This document shows positions 1 to 4,336 of a stretch of 5,002 bases of DNA, in pieces (the first letter of the stretch is position 1; the number at the start of each line of letters is the position of its first letter). The stretch comes from Lachnospiraceae bacterium (GTDB lineage: Bacteria > Bacillota > Clostridia > Lachnospirales > Lachnospiraceae). The notes beneath the pieces are model-generated. The model did not search any database, was not told the origin of the DNA, and saw nothing but the letters and a program-made list of their open reading frames with translations. The stretch is taken from positions 1 through 5,002 of the forward strand of contig JAFSRL010000105.1 in assembly GCA_017446125.1 (NCBI GenBank), read 5' to 3'. Made by a program: the position numbers and the translations under genes.

Positions 1-1
1 C

Positions 2-568
2 CCTTTCGAGATCACGGAAGAGCGGCATGATGCAGACATCATCTTCATCACGCACGAACACGGCGATCATTTCTCTCCGGAGGTGCTCGCGCGCCTGGCG
101 CATGAGGAAACATTTTTTGTCGCGCCCGCATCCATGCACGACAAGGTGACAGCGGAACCCTACGTCGAGGAAGCCTACTTCATCGGCATGCGCCCGGGCG
201 ACGAAACCCATGTTGACGGAATCTCCGTCAAGGCGGTCGCCGCATATAATTCAAACAAGGAATTCCACAAGAAAGAATTTGGCTGGGTGGGATATGTGCT
301 CACCGTGGGCGGACAGCGCATCTACGTCGCAGGAGACATGGACGCCACGCCCGAAGCGGAGGCCGTGGCATGCGACATCGCGATGGTCCCGATCGGCGGC
401 TACTACACGATGGATTACAAGGAGGCCGCGGACCTCATCAACAAGATGAAGCCGGCAACCGTCATCCCCACGCATTACGGGACGATCATCGGCGAGAAGA
501 CGGACGGCGACTCGTTTGCCGCACTGATCGATCCGTCGATCAAGGTGGTAAAGAAGCTGGTGTTTTAA
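2..568 (+). CDS. MBL-fold metal-dependent hydrolase, 5'-truncated
   Basis: This is the C-terminal 188 residues of a metallo-beta-lactamase-fold protein whose start lies before the window; the open frame runs in from the left edge. The signature H-x-H-x-D-H is present at visible residues 18-23 (His18, His20, Asp22, His23). It is followed by a GDMD segment (Asp112) and a late PTHYG motif (His158), which match the metal-binding Asp and final His of this fold. The AYN...FH segment at about residues 82-89 is typical of the UlaG/UPF0173-like branch (Lactamase_B_2). Family members are cytoplasmic Zn/Mn-dependent hydrolases, but the substrate cannot be read from sequence. A GTG at 83 lies after the HxHxDH motif and is not the real start. 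The stop is 12 bases before rsmA, suggesting co-transcription. The fold is near certain; the specific function is unknown. Confidence 0.9.
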   Translation, partial: PFEITEERHDADIIFITHEHGDHFSPEVLARLAHEETFFVAPASMHDKVTAEPYVEEAYFIGMRPGDETHVDGISVKAVAAYNSNKEFHKKEFGWVGYVLTVGGQRIYVAGDMDATPEAEAVACDIAMVPIGGYYTMDYKEAADLINKMKPATVIPTHYGTIIGEKTDGDSFAALIDPSIKVVKKLVF

Positions 569-580
569 GGCTCTTTTCCC

Positions 581-1504
581 ATGAACCGCGCAGACATCCA
601 AACCCTCATCGCCCGACATGATCTTGCTGCCCTGAAGAAGTTCGGGCAGAACTTTCTCGTGGATGAAACGATCGTCGACGGGATCGTGCGCGCCGCGGGC
701 GTGACTGAGGATGATGTCATCTTAGAGATCGGCCCGGGGCCCGGCACGCTGACGCGGGCGCTTGCCAAAAACGCGGGCCACGTCGTCGCGGTCGAGATCG
801 ACACGGGGCTCGTCGCACTCTTAAGGGAAACGCTCGCGGACTGCGACAACGTCACCGTGATCGAGGGCGACATTCTGGAGCAGGATCTGAAAGCACTCGC
901 CGAAACCCACGCGCAATGTGCCCCCTTAAAGGTCGTCGCGAACCTCCCCTACTACATCACGACGCCCATCCTCATGCGCCTTTTGGAAACGGGTGCCGCG
1001 GATGGCAACGCGCCGGTTCATGAGATCACCGTCATGGTGCAGGACGAGGTCGCGACGCGCATGCAGGCGCAGCCCGGCAAAAAAGACTATGGTGCGCTTT
1101 CGCTTGCCGTGCAGTACTACGCGACCTGTGAGAAGGTCCTGCGCGTTCCGCCGCAGTCCTTCTATCCCGCCCCGAAGGTGGAGAGTGCCGTCGTTCATTT
1201 AACCCGGCATGCGAAAAAGTCTGTCGATGTGCCCGACGAAGCGGCCCTCTTCCGCCTCATCCGCGCCGCCTTCAACCAGCGCCGCAAGACCTTCGTGAAC
1301 GCGGTCTCAGAGCAGTGGACCACCGTCTTTCCGGCGCAGTCCGCCCTTCCCCGCGACGAGGTCAAAACCCTTCTGCGAAAAGCGCTCTCTTTGGCGGATG
1401 CCACGGAAACCGCCCGCGCGGAAACATTATCACTCACACAGTTTGCCGCGGTTCTTGCCGCGTGCAACACCCCACACACAGGAGAAACCCCGAATGCTTT
1501 TTAA
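581..1504 (+). CDS. rsmA: 16S rRNA (adenine1518-N6/adenine1519-N6)-dimethyltransferase RsmA (KsgA)
   Basis: The 307-residue protein is full length for RsmA/KsgA, which uses S-adenosylmethionine to dimethylate two adjacent adenines in the 3'-terminal helix of 16S rRNA late in 30S assembly. Visible motifs are the N-terminal KKFGQNFLVD (19-28), SAM motif I EIGPGPGTLT (49-58), the acidic VEID (71-74) that contacts the SAM ribose, GDILE (96-100), and the catalytic N-L-P-Y-Y (121-125) that stacks on the target adenine. A basic C-terminal segment containing FNQRRKTF and a small helical domain follow, as expected. The start ATG lies 12 bases after the upstream stop. Only a weak AAGG at 567-570 precedes it, so translational coupling to the upstream gene is likely. 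Its last 11 bases overlap the start of the next gene. Confidence 0.97.
   Translation: MNRADIQTLIARHDLAALKKFGQNFLVDETIVDGIVRAAGVTEDDVILEIGPGPGTLTRALAKNAGHVVAVEIDTGLVALLRETLADCDNVTVIEGDILEQDLKALAETHAQCAPLKVVANLPYYITTPILMRLLETGAADGNAPVHEITVMVQDEVATRMQAQPGKKDYGALSLAVQYYATCEKVLRVPPQSFYPAPKVESAVVHLTRHAKKSVDVPDEAALFRLIRAAFNQRRKTFVNAVSEQWTTVFPAQSALPRDEVKTLLRKALSLADATETARAETLSLTQFAAVLAACNTPHTGETPNAF
1480..1485 (+). promoter_or_regulatory. Ribosome binding site of the SGNH-domain gene
   Basis: AGGAGA sits 8 bases before the ATG at 1494, inside the 3' end of rsmA. It decides the start of the next gene: the open frame extends upstream to an ATG at 1398, but that ATG lacks such a site, and only the start at 1494 gives a proper signal peptide at the N-terminus. 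Confidence 0.8.
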
Positions 1505-2690
1505 CAAAAACTCTAACTCATCGCTTCATCCGCTGAAGCCGCTGTTCATCCTCATTCCCACACTCATGCTGCTCGTGGCATGTCCCCCCGCGTCCGCGGG
1601 CGGAACGGTGCACGCCGCCCCACAGAAGGGCGCCGCTGTTACGGAGCAGAAAAAGAGCTCCTCGCGTACGACCACGACCGGGAGCAAGTCGCCGTCGGCA
1701 AAAAAAGAACGTGAGATTCTGAACAACTTAAAGCGTCGCCAGACACAATCCGGGACGTCAAAAACGACCACGCGCACGACCCGGAAGACGGCACAGACAG
1801 CGGCCCCTCTGACCGCGGAAGCCGCCATGCAAAAAGCCATAGAGGCGCTTGCGGCACAGCAGGCGGCAGAGGCACTCTCGGCACAGCAGACAGCGGAGGC
1901 GGAGGCAGCACAGCTTACGCTAAAACAGATCGCACAGATGGCGGCGGAACAGCCGACCCCGGAGGTGCTCGCGACACTGCAGGCAGCGGAAGCTCTCGCC
2001 GCCGAGCAGGTAGCTGAGGCTGTGGCGGCGCAGCAGGCGGCGGAACTGGCCGCACAACAGACTGCTGCTGCACAACTGCTCGCCCAGCAGATGGCGGCGG
2101 CCGAACTCGCGGCGGCACAGGCAGCGGCGGCGGAACTGGCTGCACAACAGGAGGCTGCCCGTCAGGCGGCAGCCGCAGAAATCGCGGCACAGCGGATCCT
2201 CTTTGTCGGTGATTCCCGCACGATCGACCTGTTCTACGATTCCGATCAATGGATCAGCGGTGAGGTGCATGACGGGATTATCGTCTACGGCGGGCACGGC
2301 AAGGGCTACTCCTACCTCGAGTCCACGGTCAGCAACTACGGCTATGATAATTTCGGTACCCTCATCACCTGGATGGGTGCCAATGACACGGGCAATTTTG
2401 AAAACTACAAGCGGCTCTACAACACGGTTCTTGCCTCCGGCAAAAAACTCATCGTCTGTACCGTAGGCCCCAGCGATGATTCGGTTGTCAGCAACCCGTA
2501 CTACGCAAACAGCCGCGTGGTAAACTTTAATAACGCCCTGGTGACCTGGGCCTTTGAGCACGGGGTGCAGGTGATCGATCTCTACACTTACGTATCGGAT
2601 AACATCACGATCGACCGCGCCGACGGTGTTCACTATCTGCCGCGGCCGACCTCGGCGGTGTGGTTTTATATACTGGGAAATTTGTCCTAA
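1494..2690 (+). CDS. Secreted or lipid-anchored SGNH/GDSL-type hydrolase with Ala/Gln-rich stalk
   Basis: The 398-residue protein has three parts. Residues 1-35 form an export signal: a polar/basic start, a hydrophobic core and the sequence L-V-A-C (27-30), which fits a lipobox with Cys30. A signal-peptidase I site after ASA (35) is an alternative. Residues about 36-100 are Ser/Thr/Lys-rich and disordered in appearance; about 105-235 are Ala/Gln/Glu-rich and probably a long helical spacer. From about 233 on is a compact SGNH-hydrolase domain: GDS with nucleophile Ser241, GAND with Gly295 and Asn297, and D-G-V-H with Asp377 and His380 as the rest of the triad. Such enzymes remove or transfer acyl groups on carbohydrates or lipids, here presumably at the cell surface; the substrate is unknown. 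The gene overlaps rsmA by 11 bases and has a good ribosome binding site, so it is translated from the same message. Confidence 0.85.
   Translation: MLFNKNSNSSLHPLKPLFILIPTLMLLVACPPASAGGTVHAAPQKGAAVTEQKKSSSRTTTTGSKSPSAKKEREILNNLKRRQTQSGTSKTTTRTTRKTAQTAAPLTAEAAMQKAIEALAAQQAAEALSAQQTAEAEAAQLTLKQIAQMAAEQPTPEVLATLQAAEALAAEQVAEAVAAQQAAELAAQQTAAAQLLAQQMAAAELAAAQAAAAELAAQQEAARQAAAAEIAAQRILFVGDSRTIDLFYDSDQWISGEVHDGIIVYGGHGKGYSYLESTVSNYGYDNFGTLITWMGANDTGNFENYKRLYNTVLASGKKLIVCTVGPSDDSVVSNPYYANSRVVNFNNALVTWAFEHGVQVIDLYTYVSDNITIDRADGVHYLPRPTSAVWFYILGNLS
1806..2192 (+). repeat. Imperfect Ala-Ala-Gln-Gln coding repeat (helical stalk)
   Basis: A low-complexity stretch within the SGNH gene is built from irregular copies of units such as GCGGCACAGCAGGCGGCAGAG, encoding A-A-Q-Q-A-A-E-like peptides. 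The repeat is irregular in length and its codons vary, so it is an old protein-level repeat, not a fresh tandem DNA duplication. It would form a long Ala/Gln/Glu helix or coiled coil that holds the hydrolase domain away from the membrane. Copy number could vary by slippage between strains. Confidence 0.75.
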
Positions 2691-2692
2691 TA

Positions 2693-2726
2693 TGAAGCAC
2701 CGCCCCCAGGAGCTATACTCCCAGAG
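2693..2726 (-). other. Possible tRNA 5'-half remnant downstream of tRNA-Lys
   Basis: Reading the - strand from 2723 down, the sequence GGGAGTATAGCTC then CTGGG matches the usual start of tRNAs such as tRNA-Val (acceptor 5' strand, TA, D-stem 5' strand, D-loop), with two bases missing in the D-loop. The similarity stops after about 18 bases and no matching 3' acceptor strand follows, so this is not a working tRNA. The same segment can also form a short GGAG/CTCC hairpin, and GCACGCC at the tRNA end can pair with GGCGGTGC here, so it may simply act as the tRNA trailer or terminator. Confidence 0.3.
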
Positions 2727-2739
2727 ACAGTACTCGGCG

Positions 2740-2812
2740 TGCACCTCCAGGGTCTCGAACCCTGGACAACCTGATTAAGAGTCAGGTGCTCTACCAACTG
2801 AGCTAGAGGTGC
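2740..2812 (-). tRNA. tRNA-Lys (anticodon CTT)
   Basis: A full cloverleaf of 73 nt is visible on the - strand. The 7-bp acceptor stem is GCACCTC/GAGGTGC, the D stem GCTC/GAGC with loop AGTTGGTA, and the anticodon stem CCTGA/TCAGG with loop CTCTTAA (anticodon CTT at 2779-2777). A 5-nt variable loop TTGTC, T stem CAGGG/CCCTG with loop TTCGAGA, and discriminator A follow. The CTT anticodon reads AAG, and the D arm and anticodon arm closely resemble known bacterial tRNA-Lys. The bases after the discriminator are CGC, not CCA, so the CCA end must be added by tRNA nucleotidyltransferase. It is convergent with the SGNH gene. Confidence 0.97.
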
Positions 2813-2840
2813 CAATCTGCAGTTTTATGCCGTTTTTGCG

Positions 2841-2870
2841 AAAAACAAAACGGTATGTATCATGATACCG
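2841..2870 (-). terminator. Hairpin with T-run downstream of the 2943-3662 gene
   Basis: On the - strand CGGTAT and ATACCG (2851-2870) pair as a 6-bp stem with an 8-nt loop, followed at once by TTTTGTTTTT, the layout of an intrinsic terminator. It would end transcription from the - strand gene before the tRNA. The stem is short and the same bases overlap a possible tRNA promoter. A second pairing (CCGTTTT with AAAACGG just beyond) would exclude it. Confidence 0.45.
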
Positions 2871-2890
2871 CAATCATTTTTAAAAATCAA
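2862..2890 (-). promoter_or_regulatory. Possible promoter for tRNA-Lys
   Basis: TTGATT (2890-2885) and TATCAT (2867-2862) are separated by 17 bases on the - strand, a fair sigma-70-type match. Transcription would start near 2855, giving a leader of roughly 43 bases before the tRNA that RNase P would remove. The AT-richness of the whole gap makes a chance match possible, and the -10 lies inside the hairpin described as a terminator. Confidence 0.35.
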
Positions 2891-2942
2891 TAGGAAATTT
2901 AAAGTTTTTTAAGATTTTTTTATATTCTAAAGATACGTAACA

Positions 2943-3662
2943 TCAGGCGCTCAATGCCTGTTGTTCCCGCTTCGACGCGTAGTAATCTTCAAAGAGTTTG
3001 TTTGCCGCACTCAGGGTGTCGTGGGAAATGGAGGGAAGCGATCCGCCCCATGCGCGTGCGGCCTGGTTGAAGCCCCGCTGCATTGCGGCCTGCATCCGGC
3101 GCATCTGGCCTTCGTCATCGCCTGCCAGCGCGGAAGCAAAGTCAAAGAGCCGTGCGGAGGTCTGCTGCACGCCAAAGTATCCGTCCTCGGCAACATCCGC
3201 TCTCGCCTGCGCAATCTCTCCTGCGGTCGCACGGATGCGTCCCGTGGCAAAGAGCTGCGAGAAGTTCATCGACTTGCCAAAGGCGGTATTCTGTTCACTC
3301 AGGGAACGGTTCACGATATCAAAAAACTGCTGCTCGCGCTTCGCGGCATCCTCCCGCATCTGCTGCACCAGCTGTGCACGCTGTTCCGCGCTCATCCGGT
3401 TGATCGAGTAGGTCGCGGGCTTCGTCTCGGTGGCATTCGAGCGCTCATAAACAACGCCGTTTTTCATCGCGTCGTCGATGGCTTTTTCGCGTGCCGAGGA
3501 AGGCTCGTACACGGCGCCCGGAACGGACTGTACCTGGGGTTTTTGCTCAGACTTAACCGCACCGTCAACGGTGAACTCAACGCTTGATTCCGGCGTCGGG
3601 CTCTGGCGGTACGCATTCACATGCACTTTTAAGGAATTGACTGCTCCTACGCTCAATGCCAT
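2943..3662 (-). CDS. Conserved hypothetical protein with helical C-terminal domain (DUF5610-like)
   Basis: The 239-residue protein has no signal peptide or membrane segment and looks cytoplasmic. Residues 1-90 are polar and probably disordered. Residues about 90-140 are charged and helical (Met/Gln/Arg/Glu-rich). Residues about 150-229 form a helical domain containing G-Y-F-G-V-x-x-T-S-A-R-L-F-D-F-A (161-176) and G-F-N-Q-A-A-R-A-W-G-G-x-L-P-x-I-S (197-213). From memory this pattern recurs in uncharacterised Clostridial and proteobacterial proteins (DUF5610-like); I cannot confirm the family name and propose no function. The ATG at 3662 is chosen because GAGG (3674-3671) lies 8 bases before it; a further in-frame ATG at 3710 lies upstream of the predicted transcription start and would add an odd hydrophobic stretch. 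The structured RNA lies upstream on the same strand, so the gene may also be reached by read-through. Confidence 0.8.
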   Translation of the reverse strand: MALSVGAVNSLKVHVNAYRQSPTPESSVEFTVDGAVKSEQKPQVQSVPGAVYEPSSAREKAIDDAMKNGVVYERSNATETKPATYSINRMSAEQRAQLVQQMREDAAKREQQFFDIVNRSLSEQNTAFGKSMNFSQLFATGRIRATAGEIAQARADVAEDGYFGVQQTSARLFDFASALAGDDEGQMRRMQAAMQRGFNQAARAWGGSLPSISHDTLSAANKLFEDYYASKREQQALSA

Positions 3663-3670
3663 ACGTAAAA

Positions 3671-3674
3671 CCTC
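3671..3674 (-). promoter_or_regulatory. Ribosome binding site of the 2943-3662 gene
   Basis: GAGG with an 8-base gap to the ATG at 3662 on the - strand. It supports the shorter start over the in-frame ATG at 3710. Confidence 0.6.
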
Positions 3675-3681
3675 GGAACTT

Positions 3682-3710
3682 ATTATAACATATAACAGTA
3701 GGAAAAACAA
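3682..3710 (-). promoter_or_regulatory. Promoter of the 2943-3662 gene
   Basis: A perfect -10 TATAAT (3687-3682) lies 17 bases from TTGTTT (3710-3705), a moderate -35. The predicted start near 3675 leaves a leader of only about 13 bases, just enough for the GAGG ribosome binding site. The -35 coincides with the T-run that follows the terminal hairpin of the upstream RNA, so end of one transcript and start of the next are nearly superimposed. Confidence 0.6.
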
Positions 3711-3721
3711 GGAAATACGCC

Positions 3722-3758
3722 GGAAGGGACGTCGATTTCACATATCAACGTCCCTTCC
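3722..3758 (-). terminator. Strong terminal hairpin of the structured RNA
   Basis: GGAAGGGACGT (3758-3748 on the - strand) pairs perfectly with ACGTCCCTTCC (3732-3722) over 11 bp. After one mismatch three more pairs form, leaving a 7-nt loop. A T-rich run (TTGTTTTT, 3710-3703) begins about 11 bases after the stem, not directly, so it is not a textbook intrinsic terminator. It could define or protect the RNA 3' end, with termination at the T-run. Confidence 0.6.
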
Positions 3759-3825
3759 TAGTGAACTTCGTACAATGGATTGTACCTCCTGTCTTTGACG
3801 CGCCGCTTCCTGCCATAACATTCAT
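3745..3825 (-). CDS. Doubtful 26-codon small ORF inside the structured RNA
   Basis: An ATG at 3825 (second in-frame ATG at 3816) opens a 26-codon frame ending with TGA in the loop region of the terminal hairpin. The peptide is basic, with Gly/Ser/Lys/Thr and one Cys (core S-K-T-G-G-T-I-H-C-T-K-F). No good ribosome binding site stands before either ATG, and the frame runs through strong stems, so it is probably chance. I list it because dual-function RNAs can encode small peptides and the position is near the 3' end. Confidence 0.12.
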   Translation of the reverse strand: MNVMAGSGASKTGGTIHCTKFTRKGR

Positions 3826-4181
3826 CTCATTCGTTTTGTGTGAAGTTGTAAGCAGCTGTCCCGCTCATCTCTTCGGCCGATCCACTCTCTTCGGAGATCG
3901 TCCACTCGCACCCGGGATGAACATCCCTTTTTACCGGTGCTAGCGCGGACCGAATCTTAATTCCTATAGTGATCTTCGGCTCCGGTTGGTATGAGGCTTA
4001 CGGACATCTTACGGTTTTCCTTCACGGGCTTATGTCATTCATCAGCTCGTCGCGTATTGTTTTGCGGAAACCAGTTCGTTGTCCTTTGGACTGTACCTTC
4101 CTTTCTGGTCCCCCTTCGGGACCGGGATACGGTTCCTTCTCTTGAACCGCTGCGATAAACCGTTTCCTTATCGTTAATCTT

Positions 4182-4209
4182 ATTATACACGAACGCCTGG
4201 AATTGTCAA
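4182..4209 (-). promoter_or_regulatory. Consensus sigma-70/SigA promoter of the structured RNA
   Basis: Perfect TTGACA (4209-4204) and perfect TATAAT (4187-4182) are separated by 16 bases on the - strand. Upstream is an A/T-rich stretch with AAGTTTAT twice (about 4210-4232) that could serve as an UP element. The predicted start is near 4175, immediately before the first hairpin. It is the strongest promoter in the window and no gene follows directly, which argues for a highly expressed RNA. Confidence 0.85.
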
Positions 4210-4264
4210 TAAACTTTTTATAAACTTTCAAATATTCAGAATATTCACACAACTTGCGAATATA

Positions 4265-4302
4265 AATTAATCCATCCGAGGGTATTTCTGAGCGGAATTA
4301 AT
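4265..4302 (-). terminator. Possible terminator of the NYN/LOTUS gene
   Basis: On the - strand ATTAAT and CGGA pairings (4302-4293 with 4278-4275 and 4271-4266, a 3-base bulge between) form a bent 10-bp stem followed by TTTATATT. A second inverted repeat, AATTGTC/GACAATT (4337-4331 with 4319-4313), starts at the stop codon. Both are AT-rich and weak, so the assignment is tentative. Confidence 0.3.
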
Positions 4303-4336
4303 GCCCGGGGTGAATTGTCAGGACGATATAGACAAT

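Larger units (their letters stand above)
3722..4175 (-). ncRNA. Large structured non-coding RNA of unknown class (candidate)
   Basis: About 450 bases downstream of a consensus promoter hold no convincing gene but many stable pairings on the - strand, in order: CGATAA/TTATCG (4173-4153) right at the predicted 5' end; CGGTTC/GAACCG (4149-4130); GGTCCC/GGGACC (4123-4107); GTCC/GGAC (4091-4081). Next is a module closed by TTCGG/CCGAA (3954-3950 with 3876-3872) that holds an extended hairpin (GTCC/GGAC, GCACC/GGTGC, GGGAT/ATCCC; 3950-3900) and CGATC/GATCG (3900-3878). AACTTC/GAAGTT (3847-3842 with 3769-3764) then encloses the perfect GTACAA/TTGTAC hairpin (3785-3770), and an 11-bp terminal hairpin ends the RNA. 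I see no RNase P core (GAGGAAAGTCC), no tRNA-like end of tmRNA, no T-box motif and no group II domain V. It could instead be a long leader of the downstream gene. Confidence 0.6.

Noticed and set aside
1398..1493. Earlier in-frame ATG for the SGNH gene
   Set aside because: It would add 32 residues ahead of a clear signal peptide and has no ribosome binding site; AGGAGA points to 1494.
1806..2192. CRISPR array
   Set aside because: The repeats are irregular, lie in frame within a coding region and have no unique spacers of constant length.
1920..2744. Long open frame of 274 codons on the - strand
   Set aside because: It lies antisense to the SGNH gene, and its length follows from the GC-rich, Ala/Gln-repeat coding strand. 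The encoded protein is Arg/Cys/Leu-rich with no recognisable domain, and it runs into the tRNA.
2961..3587. Open frame of 208 codons on the + strand
   Set aside because: Antisense to the 2943-3662 gene, whose conserved-looking helical domain, promoter and ribosome binding site support the - strand.
3761..3943. 60-codon open frame on the + strand over the structured RNA
   Set aside because: No ribosome binding site, no recognisable protein features, and it runs antisense through the stems that define the RNA.
3722..4175. Group II intron, RNase P RNA, tmRNA, T-box leader or 6S RNA
   Set aside because: No domain V, no RNase P core GAGGAAAGTCC, no tRNA-like 3' end or tag frame, no T-box TGGNACCGCG, and the fold is not one long 6S-like bubble hairpin. 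The judgement is by eye only.
4022..4252. 76-codon open frame on the - strand over the RNA promoter
   Set aside because: It crosses the consensus promoter and the first hairpins of the structured RNA. The composition is not gene-like and there is no ribosome binding site.
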